Source: Parapristionchus giblindavisi
Lineage: Eukaryota; Nematoda; Chromadorea; Rhabditida; Diplogasteridae
Direction: 5' to 3'
Length of the DNA: 64,000 bases
Assembly (NCBI GenBank): GCA_943737045.1
Contig: CALSFV010000145.1
Location: 53,497 to 117,496, forward strand
Position numbers and translations under genes: made by a program. The notes below the pieces were generated by a model, which was not told the DNA's origin, did not search any database, and saw nothing but the letters and a program-made list of their open reading frames with translations. Below are positions 49,001 to 61,600 of this stretch, piece after piece (position 1 is the first letter of the stretch; every line of letters begins with the position of its first letter).

Positions 49001-52000
49001 CGGCATCGATGTCTTCGTCCTCTTCATTCTCGTCTTCTTCGAAATGACTGCAGCAGGATATATGAAGAAAAAAAAACACAATTTTTCACGTACTTGATGA
49101 TTATATGTCGTTGTAAGAGATCAAATTCGTCCTTCAATGTATCGTCTCGTTCCATCTCTCTCTTCGTCACGGCCCGCAGATAGGCGTAACCCTTTATGGC
49201 GAACAGGCACTTCGAGTCCACATAGACCGCCCGTTGCATTTGCGACGAATGGCATTGGAGCTGGGCAATGGCTGCTTCGTTAGCCTCGACATTAGTCGAT
49301 TCATTCCGCAAGAAGTCGTCAAACGCTATCTGAGACGCACCATGGCGTGCCTTCAAAGAAAAAGAATATATGTTGAAACTAAAAAAAATTGTCTAAAACT
49401 CACCACATTGCACCCGAACCACCCCTTCTTGTGCTTATCGAACAAATTAAGGTGCCTTAAGAAGGAGGAGAAACGATGGGAGACCTTCTTGTTCTCGGCA
49501 TCGTCGATGGGCACGCCCTGCAAGTTAAACAAATGTTTTTATATTGCGATTAATTGAGAGGGAAAATATTTCTTACACCAAACGTGTAGAAAAAGCTCTT
49601 ATAGGGGCCCTTATAGTCTTTTTCATCAATGCCCAACTCCTTCATTCGCCTGAAATACGTTGTGTTTTGTTTTGCAAGAAAATAACTTCTTCCAAACTTA
49701 CAGATCGCGCACTTTGATGTACATATTCAAAAACTTCTCTCCTGTTTCGCCGAAACAAAAGTTTCCTTCTACATACTTGTTCACCTTACATGCGTTCTTC
49801 GGGCTTTTGAATTTCGCACACTATAATTGTTTAATTTACGATAAAGGTTAGTGAATTATTAAAATTATAAATCTCACGAATATCTTCGGGTGATCTTTAC
49901 TCGGCGCGATCATCCTGCGCTGGCCATCGTGGCAGAGCTGCTTGACTCCTCCGTTGAGAAGCTTCCACACGGCCTCATTCCTTTGCGCGTTCATGACAAT
50001 GATGTGGACGATTGTGGTGCTAAAAAAACAATTCTTATTAATAAAAAATTGTTCAACAATATTTGAAAAAACCCACTTCATGATAAATTCATACTCGGAA
50101 TATTCCACTTTATCACGATTCTTAGCATTGTTGTGGGCGGCAGTCATACCCTTCTCAACCTTGTCGCAGTTGATCAGTGCATCCATCAAAGAATACCGCA
50201 TAGCCTTCTGAAAGTAAACAATTTTTTTCTGAAAGGATAGTAATTTTTTTAATTCAGAACAATTTACATTTAAATATGTACAATATAATATTATGTATTA
50301 TGGGATAACACAATACGAGGCAGACGAACCAAAGCTTTCAGCTCTCTCTTGTCAAAGGGTGTATCGCGTATCATGTCTCTGGCAACCCTTGACTCTCTCC
50401 TGCACAATCTTTCATTGATCAATTCCAAATGCTTCCTGATATGGCATTGGTTGAAGGACGCTGAAAATAATAAATAATATAAAAAAATTGTTTTCGGAAT
50501 TTTAATTTTTCACACTCACTTATGTCTTTGACCTCGAAGATTACGAAAAGTATGAAATCTCTATAGGCCTTGATCAGCTGCGTTTGAGTGGTATAATTCA
50601 CTCCAATCTCCGTACACCTATCGAGGAATGACTCGACGCATCGAAGAGAGAAAGCCACATCAAAAACGGTGACTTGTTCTCCCATTCTGAGAAAAAAGGC
50701 TATTACACAACCACACAGTTTTACCATTACCTCCCTCTGCTTCTCATTACATATGACAGAATCCGTTCGACATACTTCCCCAGTTGAGTTCTGTTGTTGC
50801 TTTCCTGTCAAAGAAAATAATCATAATATTGATTTTTAAGAAAAAATCTTTTCAAAAGCGTTCCGTGATTTTGAAAAATTGTGATTGGGTACTCCCCTTG
50901 TGTTTTCAGAGTTGAATGATATTATTACAGACAATTGTTTACCTTTTTCCCGACATCGATGAACACGTCCTTATAGAGGAAGTACTTCTTGATGATATCC
51001 TGCTTCGACCAAGTAAGGGACCAGCCCCATGCCACTTCAGTCTCTGCTCTTTTAGACCATTCTTTACGAACTGCGAAATCATTTTTATTTTCATTTTTTT
51101 CACTCGAAACTTACTTTGACGAGGACAGGTATTGACGTCATTCGAGACATCGTACATGATGTTTAGATTACCGGTTCTACAAAGAAATCGTGAAAAAATG
51201 AAAAATAAGATACTTTTACTTACCCTTGGAAGCAAATTGGCACAGTATTGAGATACTTGCTATCTCCGGACAGAGTCAGGAGCTTGCTGTCATCGATCTT
51301 ATTCTGAGCCTCAACCGTACTGCGGATGTTCAGTGTGCCCAGAGAAGGATCGAATATTGTTTCCTAAAAGCAGGACATTGAGGATTATGGCAGATTTGAT
51401 TTGTTACAAATAACACTGTCTCTCTGGCAGAGAACAGCGAGATAGTATATGAAATGAAGAGAGACATACCGAACCGCCTTGCGCTGGTTGATACAAACCA
51501 CCTTGGGTTGGTTGATTCAATCCGCCTTGGATTGACTGACTGGAAGTGGATGGAACCTGCTGACTCGGCATGTTGGCGTAGTAGTTTAGAGGACCAAAGT
51601 TAGATTGAAGAGGAGTTCGTTGACGTTGTGATGGAACAGTGGGACTAGGATACATTAAAAAAGAGTTTCCATGTTGGACAAACACTCCGCTAGCCTGTTA
51701 AATTAGAATACTGCTTTTCTAGTTATTTTTTTTCAAATCTTACCGCTGGATTTCTTGGTGGAGACTTGTTACAACACTTTAGATCGTCGATGAATTCCTG
51801 AAATAAGAAAACATTAGCAAATTCAAGCACAAAACAATTAAAATTGATTACCTTATTAAAATTGATCACTCTAGTGTTCGTCTTCTCCAGCTCACGCATA
51901 ATTATTCTCATATTATAGCAATCATTACTCGAACTTGGTCGACGGAGTTTGCCGAAATCAGCAACGCCGCTATTCTTTTTAGAGCCAGTGAAAAGGCGGC

Positions 52001-52473
52001 AAATTTCCTTGAAGTTTGCACACTGAAAGCAGAGACTGCGTTGTTTTTTTCTTAATAATATAATTAAATACCTGAACGCAACTCTGATTAGGCTTGCCAT
52101 TCCTCATTTCGTAACGGAGATCTTTTGCATGGACCACGGAGTGAGATCGAAGTCTATGCTCTTCCTTGCAAATGATGCAGAAAAAGCGTCCTTCTTGTGT
52201 CTTCCATTCACGTTCGAAGAATTCTGAAAAATAATTAATTATCTAGGACTCGGAATATAACAAATACTTACGATCAACATCTCCAATTTGTTCACGGATA
52301 TCGTCATCAAGAATTTTGTCCTTGATGAGTCTTCTCAGCATCGCTTTCTTGTCCTCAGGTACAGAATCGTCTTCGGGACTCTCACTACGTTCATTCCCAC
52401 CAGTCACCACGTCAATCTCTTCATCACTACTATTCTCATCTTCTTGAATGCGAAGAGATTCGTTGTCACTCAT
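46061..52473 (-). CDS. SET-domain protein, 30-exon gene model (~1,540 aa)
   Basis: Probable chromatin-associated lysine methyltransferase; substrate unknown. Modelled exons, 5' to 3': 52272-52473, 52072-52223, 51852-52022, 51744-51797, 51470-51694, 51224-51363, 51115-51176, 50943-51070, 50731-50804, 50520-50686, about 50312-50460, 50077-50207, 49878-50019, 49702-49820, 49577-49649, 49404-49517, 49094-49350, 48926-49047, 48813-48878, 48687-48743, 48081-48629, 47928-48033, 47604-47873, 47437-47558, 47203-47390, 47076-47157, 46955-47023, 46660-46898, 46337-46582, 46061-46207. All junctions keep frame with GT/AG ends; only the exon 11 donor is uncertain. Layout: acidic N-terminus; Cys/His cluster (about 83-99); Gln/Gly-rich stretch (about 225-268); acidic run (about 790-810); two 31-residue Ser/Pro-rich repeats (about 893-950); a KKKKKK run; SET domain (about 1155-1300); a C-terminal region I do not recognise. 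It may be two genes split near 50,290. Confidence 0.75.
47076..47873 (-). other. SET methyltransferase domain (exons 23-26)
   Basis: The motifs are in canonical SET order: GLGMFA (cofactor-binding loop), VCLYTGRMI (about 1173-1181), LGRYINHARC (about 1237-1246, with the Asn-His pair that binds S-adenosylmethionine), and KGEPILYEYN (about 1281-1290, with the catalytic-type tyrosine). FGCPRCN follows, resembling a partial post-SET zinc site. The LGRxINHxxC arrangement is closest in my memory to KMT5A/PR-Set7-type domains, but the insert between GRMID and RYINH is its own. The key residues are present, so activity is plausible but not shown. Confidence 0.8.
52072..52223 (-). other. Cys/His-rich putative zinc-binding motif (exon 2)
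   Basis: Residues about 83-99 read CIIC, then HRLRSH, then VVH: two cysteines two residues apart, followed by histidines. The spacing is shorter than in a classical C2H2 finger (x8 rather than x12 between the pairs), so this is a possible, non-standard zinc site. Confidence 0.4.
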
Positions 52474-52480
52474 CTGCAAA
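52474..52480 (-). promoter_or_regulatory. Candidate SL trans-splice acceptor at start codon
   Basis: On the minus strand TTTTGCAG lies immediately before the ATG at 52471-52473. An AG acceptor touching the start codon is typical of SL trans-splicing in nematodes. It could also be a cis acceptor if the 5' exon proposed at 53055-53127 is real. Confidence 0.5.
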
Positions 52481-52754
52481 ACGATATCATCAATAAATAT
52501 TTTATGTCCAAATAATGTTCATATGTGAAAATAAAAGGATTAGAAAAGAGAAAGTTAACGAGAGAACATAGACTCCATGTATATTGAATATTGAGAATAT
52601 CAAAACTAGACTCCACCCTCTTTCCAGATATGAAGGATGGATAGACATTTTCTCACCCACGCTGACGGTTTATTCATCTACTAACCTGTGCCAGAAGGCA
52701 GCAAGAGGGAGAGAGGGAGTTAGAGAGAGATAGAGAGAGGGAGAGAGGATGAAA

Positions 52755-52850
52755 GAGAGAAAGGGCGGCATGCAATGGGAAACCCCAAACGTGAATGGAA
52801 AGGCTGGTTTTTCGATGGGAAACACATAGATATTGATTGAATTGTAAATT
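52755..52850 (+). repeat. Diverged single copy ancestral to the 168-bp satellite
   Basis: It has agagaaagggcggcatgc, ggaaaggctggtttttcgat and gggaaacacata, as at the start of the array at 55,630, with about 10-15% differences. It is not tandemly repeated here. Confidence 0.85.
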
Positions 52851-53054
52851 CATTTTAATTTTATTAGTTGATGCACAATATTGGTTGTATAGACAATTTT
52901 TTATTATCAAAAAGCGCCAGTAAAAGAGGCAGATAGAGAGAGATCAAAAAAGATTGGCGCTGAGGGATAGTAAAGGTAGGAGAGTACATATTAGAAGACG
53001 GAATAAGAGAAAGAAAGAAATGGATATTCAAATAAAATTTTGTTAGATACTTAC

Positions 53055-53127
53055 GATGTTATTGAGTCTAGGAGAAGGTCCTTTCCAATGGAATGTGCGC
53101 TACCGAGCGGTGGTATTCCGAGTCGGC
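53055..53127 (-). other. Possible non-coding 5' exon of the SET gene
   Basis: On the minus strand this GC-richer 73-bp stretch is bounded by an AATCAG acceptor-like site and a strong ATC|GTAAGTAT donor. Joined to the acceptor at 52474 it would form a 5' UTR exon with an intron of about 580 bp. There is no long frame in it. The donor lies at the edge of a local repeat, so it may be fortuitous. Confidence 0.22.
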
Positions 53128-53784
53128 CTGATTTTGAACAACGAATAAGTAAACCATTATGGTTTTTTTAAATGATACAAGAAATGGAAACATGTGAAAA
53201 TAAAAGGATTAGAAAAGAGAAAGTTAACGAGAGAACATAAAACCGAAATCGGAATGAACGAGTATTGATTATCGATTAGATGCTGCATAATATTGATTGA
53301 ATTGTAGATTATTTTTTTTATCACTAGAAGATATCATAACTCTCTCGATTATTAGATGAACAATTAATTGTTATTATCAAAAAGAGCTTGTGAAAGAGAG
53401 AGACAGAGAGAGCGCAAGAAAAGGTGTGCACAGAGGTAAAGAATATGCAGGAGAGAGATAGAGAAGTAGAGGTAAAATAGAAAATAGGGGAAGAGAGAAG
53501 GAATTGCATATTTGAATAAAAGGTGATTATCCTATATCGATCTGGTTTTTAATAATGAATAAGTTCATCGTTATGGTTTCTTAAATGACACAGGAAATAA
53601 GTGAAAATAAAGAAATGGAAAATAAGTAAACGTGGTCAGAGTTGGAACATAGACTCCATGTATAATGAATATTGTGAATATCAAAACTAGACTCCACCCT
53701 CTTTCCAGATTTGAAGGATGGATGGGCTTTTTCTCACCACGGTATACGGTAAATCCATGTCTGTTAACCTATGCCAGAAGGTCT

Positions 53785-53826
<42 letters not shown>

Positions 53827-53862
53827 AGGAGAGAGAGGGAGGGAGAGGGAAGGAGAGAGAGA
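53785..53862. repeat. GA microsatellite
   Basis: An interrupted (GA)n tract directly after tgccagaaggtctaa. Confidence 0.95.
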
Positions 53863-54350
53863 GTAAAGGGACAGGCGCAATAAATCCCTGAGATAGAGTC
53901 TTACTTGGATCATGGGATAGAGTACGATTGATATTGTATCATTAAAGAATGTAATTTGAGTAATTATTATCCATACACTACTTTTTAAGAGGTAATATAA
54001 AAGATATCTATGTCATAAGGAATATAAAGAAAAGTTCAAAATTGTACGATTGTCATTCTTTCTAATATAATTGGGAGAGAGTGGCATACAAATATATTTG
54101 CATATGAGAAGAAATGATTTAGGAGAGAACAGACTTAGGAAAAAATAGGATTACAAAATAGTAAGCAGACATGGTCAGAGTGGGAACATATGCTCTATGT
54201 ATAATGAAGGTGATGAAGATCTAAACTAGACTCCACCCTCTTTCCAGATTTGAAGGATGGATGATACATGGATGGATAGACATTTTCTCACCCAAGCTAA
54301 CGGTTATCCTTCTGTTAACCTATGCCAGAAGGTAGCCAGCGGGAGAGATA

Positions 54351-54351
<1 letters not shown>

Positions 54352-54418
<67 letters not shown>
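54352..54418. repeat. Long pure GA microsatellite
   Basis: About 33 consecutive GA dinucleotides, at the same position relative to tgccagaagg as the other GA runs. Confidence 0.97.
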
Positions 54419-54421
<3 letters not shown>

Positions 54422-54835
54422 AGTCCCAGGGATAGGGTCATGCTTGGATCATGGGATAGATTAGGGTCGATAATGTCTGCCTCGTTAAAGAATATCATTT
54501 GTGTAATAAATATACTAGTATATGAGAAGAAAAATTTTTGGAGACATTTGAGTTTGATAGATCGGTCAAGAAATTTATTTTTCCGATTATCCGAAAATAT
54601 TTTTGCCGAACAGCCCTGATCTCTAACACAACCAAACTTCACTGTGTTCCCGTAATAAAGATATATAGTCTACTATAGAATCATCTATAATTGGTAAATC
54701 AATATATGATATCGATAAACAATAGTACTATCAGCAACAGTATCACTCGCATGTATGTAATCCGTATAATATTGATTAAATATTCAACTAATTCAACTTA
54801 TCAAATAGGTTCACTCATTCCTAGCTCATTCGCTT

Positions 54836-54972
54836 ATCCAATGACAGAAGAAAGAGAGGACACAATTATATTATCATATCACACTAACTCTCTCAAACCT
54901 ATGAAGAGAAAGCAATATGCTCATTAACGACCGCTCTTCTAACAAGTTCACTCTCATAATGGACTTCGCATA
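54836..54972 (+). repeat. Left arm of a 137-bp inverted repeat
   Basis: It pairs with 55436-55571. Shared text includes atccaatgacagaag, aacctatgaagagaaagc and aacgaccgctcttctaac. The arms differ at few positions, and weaker similarity extends inward (cccagttcatt) and outward (attcctag). Confidence 0.9.
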
Positions 54973-55435
54973 CTATTTCCCAGTTCATTTCTCCTACCCT
55001 AGATTATTTCGCAGCCATTTTCATGAACCAATATATTTTTTTTAACAAAAGAAAAATGTTCGAGTGGGGATTATAGATTAGTTGATGCGTAATATTTATT
55101 AGATGAAATATTTTTAAAAAATATATTTCAAATATTTCTTAACATAAAAAGCGCGAGTGAAAGAGAGAGGTAGAGAGATAGCTGATGGAGAGAAGAAGTG
55201 AGAAACAGAGAGAAGAGCAGAGGAAAAAATATAAAATAGGGGAAGAGAGAGGAAGAAAAAGAAAGAATTGCATATTTGAATAAAAGTTTGTTCGCTGCTT
55301 ACTTTCATTAGATCGGTCGTTCTCAATATATTTTACCACTTTTGAAAACAGTCTAGGATAGTTGAATGAACTGGGAATGAAAAATCTTTATGTTAAATAG
55401 AATGAATTATTATTACATAACTAGTTAATCAATAC

Positions 55436-55571
55436 TATGCGAAATCCATTATGAGAGTGAACTTGTTAGAAGAGCGGTCGTTAATGAGCATATTGCTTTC
55501 TCTTCATAGGTTTGGGAGAGTTAGTGTGATATGATAATGTAATTTTGTCCTCTCTTTCTTCTGTCATTGGA
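55436..55571 (-). repeat. Right arm of the 137-bp inverted repeat
   Basis: Reverse complement of the left arm at 54836-54972, about 460 bp away. The loop holds motif 2 of the local repeats. A fold-back element is possible; no terminal duplication was found. Confidence 0.9.
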
Positions 55572-55595
55572 TATATTAATAAACTAGGAATAAAG

Positions 55596-55637
55596 TCGGA
55601 GAGGGAGAGGGAGAGGGAGAGGGAGAGGGAGAGAAAG
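55596..55637. repeat. GGGAGA minisatellite preceding the 168-bp array
   Basis: Repeats of ggagag/ggagagg, then agaaagggcggcatgc, which leads into the first 168-bp unit. Confidence 0.9.
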
Positions 55638-55646
55638 GGCGGCATG

Positions 55647-58600
55647 CTGTGGGAAATCCGAAATGCGAATGGAAAGGCCGGTTTTTCGATGGGAAACACA
55701 TATATATTGATTGGATTGTTAAATCAAACTAATTACCAAAAGCACTGTTCATTTCTAGTTCATTTTCATCGCTTAGACTCCTTTTCAAATTAGCTGCCGG
55801 CTCTGCCGACAAGTAGGGGAGGAATCCGAAATGCGAATGGAAAGGCCGGTTTTTCGATGGGAAACACATATATATTGATTGGATTGTTAAATCAAACTAA
55901 TTACCAAAAGCACTGTTCATTTCTAGTTCATTTTCATCGCTTAGACTCCTTTTCAAATTAGCTGCCGGCTCTGCCGACAAGTAGGGGAGGAATCCGAAAT
56001 GCAAATGGAAAGGCCGGTTTTTCGATGGGAAACACATATATTTTGATTGGATTGTTAAATCAAACTAATTACCAAAAGCACTGTTCATTTCTAGTTCATT
56101 TTCATCGCTTAGACTCCTTTTCAAATTAGCTGCCGGCTCTGCCGACAAGTAGGGGAGGAATCCGAAATGCAAATGGAAAGGCCGGTTTTTCGATGGGAAA
56201 CACATATATATTGATTGGATTGTTAAATCAAACTAATTACCAAAAGCACTGCTCATTTCTAGTACATTTTCATCGCTTAGACTCATTTTCAAATTAGCTG
56301 CCGGCTCTGCCGACAAGTAGGGGAGGAATCCGAAATGCAAATGGAAAGGCCGGTTTTTCGATGGGAAACACATATATATTGATGGGATTGTTAAATCAAA
56401 CTAATTACCAAAAGCACTGCTCATTTCTAGTTCATTTTCATCGCTTAGACTCATTTTCAAATTAGCTGCCGGCTCTGCCGACAAGTAGGGGAGGAATCCG
56501 AAATGCAAATGGAAAGGCCGGTTTTTCGATGGGAAACACATATATATTGATTGGATTGTTAAATCAAACTAATTACCAAAAGCACTGCTCATTTCTAGTT
56601 CATTTTCATCGCTTAGACTCATTTTCAAATTAGCTGCCGGCTCTGCCGACAAGTAGGGGAGGAATCCGAAATGCAAATGGAAAGGCCGGTTTTTCGATGG
56701 GAAACACATATATATTGATTGGATTGTTAAATCAAACTAATTACCAAAAGCACTGCTCATTTCTAGTTCATTTTCATCGCTTAGACTCATTTTCAAATTA
56801 GCTGCCGGCTCTGCCGACAAGTAGGGGAGGAATCCGAAATGCAAATGGAAAGGCCGGTTTTTCGATGGGAAACACATATATATTGATTGGATTGTTAAAT
56901 CAAACTAATTACCAAAAGCACTGCTCATTTCTAGTTCATTTTCATCGCTTAGATTCATTTTCAAATTAGCTGCCGGCTCTGCCGACAAGTAGGGGAGGAA
57001 TCCGAAATGCAAATGGAAAGGCCGGTTTTTCGATGGGAAACACATATATATTGATTGGATTGTTAAATCAAACTAATTACCAAAAGCACTGCTCATTTCT
57101 AGTTCATTTTCATCGCTTAGACTCATTTTAAAATTAGCTGCCGGCTCTGCCGACAAGTAGGGGAGGAATCCGAAATGCGAATGGAAAGGCCGGTTTTTCG
57201 ATGGGAAACACATATATATTGATTGGATTGTTAAATCAAACTAATTACCAAAAGCACTGTTCATTTCTAGTTCATTTTCATCGCTTAGACTCCTTTTCAA
57301 ATTAGCTGCCGGCTCTGCCGACAAGTAGGGGAGGAATCCGAAATGCAAATGGAAAGGCCGGTTTTTCGATGGGAAACACATATATATTGATTGGATTGTT
57401 AAATCAAACTAATTACCAAAAGCACTGCTCATTTCTAGTTCATTTTCATCGCTTAGACTCATTTTCAAATTAGCTGCCGGCTCTGCCGACAAGTAGGGGA
57501 GGAATCCGAAATGCAAATGGAAAGGCCGGTTTTTCGATGGGAAACACATATATATTGATTGGATTGTTAAATCAAACTAATTACCAAAAGCACTGCTCAT
57601 TTCTAGTTCATTTTCATCGCTTAGACTCATTTTCAAATTAGCTGCCGGCTCTGCCGACAAGTAGGGGAGGAATCCGAAATGCAAATGGAAAGGCCGGTTT
57701 TTCGATGGGAAACACATATATATTGATTGGATTGTTAAATCAAACTAATTACCAAAAGCACTGCTCATTTCTAGTTCATTTTCATCGCTTAGATTCATTT
57801 TCAAATTAGCTGCCGGCTCTGCCGACAAGTAGGGGAGGAATCCGAAATGCAAATGGAAAGGCCGGTTTTTCGATGGGAAACACATATATATTGATTGGAT
57901 TGTTAAATCAAACTAATTACCAAAAGCACTGCTCATTTCTAGTACATTTTCATCGCTTAGACTCATTTTCAAATTAGCTGCCGGCTCTGCCGACAAGTAG
58001 GGGAGGAATCCGAAATGCAAATGGAAAGGCCGGTTTTTCGATGGGAAACACATATATATTGATTGGATTGTTAAATCAAACTAATTACCAAAAGCACTGC
58101 TCATTTCTAGTTCATTTTCATCGCTTAGACTCATTTTCAAATTAGCTGCCGGCTCTGCCGACAAGTAGGGGAGGAATCCGAAATGCAAATGGAAAGGCCG
58201 GTTTTTCGATGGGAAACACATATATATTGATTGGATTGTTAAATCAAACTAATTACCAAAAGCACTGCTCATTTCTAGTTCATTTTCATCGCTTAGACTC
58301 ATTTTCAAATTAGCTGCCGGCTCTGCCGACAAGTAGGGGAGGAATCCGAAATGCAAATGGAAAGGCCGGTTTTTCGATGGGAAACACATATATATTGATT
58401 GGATTGTTAAATCAAACTAATTACCAAAAGCACTGCTCATTTCTAGTTCATTTTCATCGCTTAGATTCATTTTCAAATTAGCTGCCGGCTCTGCCGACAA
58501 GTAGGGGAGGAATCCGAAATGCAAATGGAAAGGCCGGTTTTTCGATGGGAAACACATATATATTGATTGGATTGTTAAATCAAACTAATTACCAAAAGCA

Positions 58601-61600
58601 CTGCTCATTTCTAGTTCATTTTCATCGCTTAGACTCATTTTAAAATTAGCTGCCGGCTCTGCCGACAAGTAGGGGAGGAATCCGAAATGCGAATGGAAAG
58701 GCCGGTTTTTCGATGGGAAACACATATATATTGATTGGATTGTTAAATCAAACTAATTACCAAAAGATGGGAAACACATATATATTGATTGGATTGTTAA
58801 ATCAAACTAATTACCAAAAGCACTGTTCATTTCTAGTTCATTTTCATCGCTTAGACTCCTTTTCAAATTAGCTGCCGGCTCTGCCGACAAGTAGGGGAGG
58901 AATCCGAAATGCAAATGGAAAGGCCGGTTTTTCGATGGGAAACACATATATATTGATTGGATTGTTAAATCAAACTAATTACCAAAAGCACTGTTCATTT
59001 CTAGTTCATTTTCATCGCTTAGACTCCTTTTCAAATTAGCTGCCGGCTCTGCCGACAAGTAGGGGAGGAATCCGAAATGCAAATGGAAAGGCCGGTTTTT
59101 CGATGGGAAACACATATATATTGATTGGATTGTTAAATCAAACTAATTACCAAAAGCACTGCTCATTTCTAGTTCATTTTCATCGCTTAGACTCATTTTC
59201 AAATTAGCTGCCGGCTCTGCCGACAAGTAGGGGAGGAATCCGAAATGCAAATGGAAAGGCCGGTTTTTCGATGGGAAACACATATATATTGATTGGATTG
59301 TTAAATCAAACTAATTACCAAAAGCACTGCTCATTTCTAGTTCATTTTCATCGCTTAGATTCATTTTCAAATTAGCTGCCGGCTCTGCCGACAAGTAGGG
59401 GAGGAATCCGAAATGCAAATGGAAAGGCCGGTTTTTCGATGGGAAACACATATATATTGATTGGATTGTTAAATCAAACTAATTACCAAAAGCACTGCTC
59501 ATTTCTAGTACATTTTCATCGCTTAGACTCATTTTCAAATTAGCTGCCGGCTCTGCCGACAAGTAGGGGAGGAATCCGAAATGCAAATGGAAAGGCCGGT
59601 TTTTCGATGGGAAACACATATATATTGATTGGATTGTTAAATCAAACTAATTACCAAAAGCACTGCTCATTTCTAGTACATTTTCATCGCTTAGACTCAT
59701 TTTCAAATTAGCTGCCGGCTCTGCCGACAAGTAGGGGAGGAATCCGAAATGCAAATGGAAAGGCCGGTTTTTCGATGGGAAACACATATATATTGATTGG
59801 ATTGTTAAATCAAACTAATTACCAAAAGCACTGCTCATTTCTAGTTCATTTTCATCGCTTAGACTCATTTTCAAATTAGCTGCCGGCTCTGCCGACAAGT
59901 AGGGGAGGAATCCGAAATGCAAATGGAAAGGCCGGTTTTTCGATGGGAAACACATATATATTGATTGGATTGTTAAATCAAACTAATTACCAAAAGCACT
60001 GCTCATTTCTAGTTCATTTTCATCGCTTAGACTCATTTTCAAATTAGCTGCCGGCTCTGCCGACAAGTAGGGGAGGAATCCGAAATGCAAATGGAAAGGC
60101 CGGTTTTTCGATGGGAAACACATATATATTGATTGGATTGTTAAATCAAACTAATTACCAAAAGCACTGCTCATTTCTAGTTCATTTTCATCGCTTAGAT
60201 TCATTTTCAAATTAGCTGCCGGCTCTGCCGACAAGTAGGGGAGGAATCCGAAATGCAAATGGAAAGGCCGGTTTTTCGATGGGAAACACATATATATTGA
60301 TTGGATTGTTAAATCAAACTAATTACCAAAAGCACTGCTCATTTCTAGTACATTTTCATCGCTTAGACTCATTTTCAAATTAGCTGCCGGCTCTGCCGAC
60401 AAGTAGGGGAGGAATCCGAAATGCAAATGGAAAGGCCGGTTTTTCGATGGGAAACACATATATATTGATTGGATTGTTAAATCAAACTAATTACCAAAAG
60501 CACTGCTCATTTCTAGTACATTTTCATCGCTTAGACTCATTTTCAAATTAGCTGCCGGCTCTGCCGACAAGTAGGGGAGGAATCCGAAATGCAAATGGAA
60601 AGGCCGGTTTTTCGATGGGAAACACATATATATTGATTGGATTGTTAAATCAAACTAATTACCAAAAGCACTGCTCATTTCTAGTTCATTTTCATCGCTT
60701 AGACTCATTTTCAAATTAGCTGCCGGCTCTGCCGACAAGTAGGGGAGGAATCCGAAATGCAAATGGAAAGGCCGGTTTTTCGATGGGAAACACATATATA
60801 TTGATTGGATTGTTAAATCAAACTAATTACCAAAAGCACTGCTCATTTCTAGTTCATTTTCATCGCTTAGACTCATTTTCAAATTAGCTGCCGGCTCTGC
60901 CGACAAGTAGGGGAGGAATCCGAAATGCAAATGGAAAGGCCGGTTTTTCGATGGGAAACACATATATATTGATTGGATTGTTAAATCAAACTAATTACCA
61001 AAAGCACTGCTCATTTCTAGTTCATTTTCATCGCTTAGACTCCTTTTCAAATTAGCTGCCGGCTCTGCCGACAAGTAGGGGAGGAATCCGAAATGCAAAT
61101 GGAAAGGCCGGTTTTTCGATGGGAAACACATATATATTGATTGGATTCTTAAATCAAACTAATTACCAAAAGCACTGTTCATTTCTAGTTCATTTTCATC
61201 GCTTAGACTCCTTTTCAAATTAGCTGCCGGCTCTGCCGACAAGTAGGGGAGGAATCCGAAATGCAAATGGAAAGGCCGGTTTTTCGATGGGAAACACATA
61301 TATATTGATTGGATTCTTAAATCAAACTAATTACCAAAAGCACTGTTCATTTCTAGTTCATTTTCATCGCTTAGACTCCTTTTCAAATTAGCTGCCGGCT
61401 CTGCCGACAAGTAGGGGAGGAATCCGAAATGCAAATGGAAAGGCCGGTTTTTCGATGGGAAACACATATATATTGATTGGATTCTTAAATCAAACTAATT
61501 ACCAAAAGCACTGTTCATTTCTAGTTCATTTTCATCGCTTAGACTCCTTTTCAAATTAGCTGCCGGCTCTGCCGACAAGTAGGGGAGGAATCCGAAATGC

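Larger units (their letters stand above)
52500..55640. repeat. Block of degenerate dispersed repeats with GA tracts
   Basis: Motif 1 (actagactccaccctctttc, then gaaggatggat, cattttctcacc, tgccagaagg, then a GA run) occurs at about 52600, 53685 and 54225. Motif 2 (tatcaaaaagcgc, GA-rich run, gaattgcatatttgaataaaa) occurs at about 52900, 53375 and 55140. A third shared piece (gtgaaaataaaaggattag) occurs at about 52525 and 53195. No convincing gene is seen; the open frames here are GA-repeat or reading-frame accidents. Confidence 0.8.

Noticed and set aside
46266..49557. Several plus-strand frames of 60-120 codons
   Set aside because: They are antisense shadows of the SET-gene exons, whose minus-strand frame continues across well-formed splice sites.
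53665..54619. Open frames with long Arg-Glu or Ser-Leu runs
   Set aside because: They are translations of GA microsatellites.
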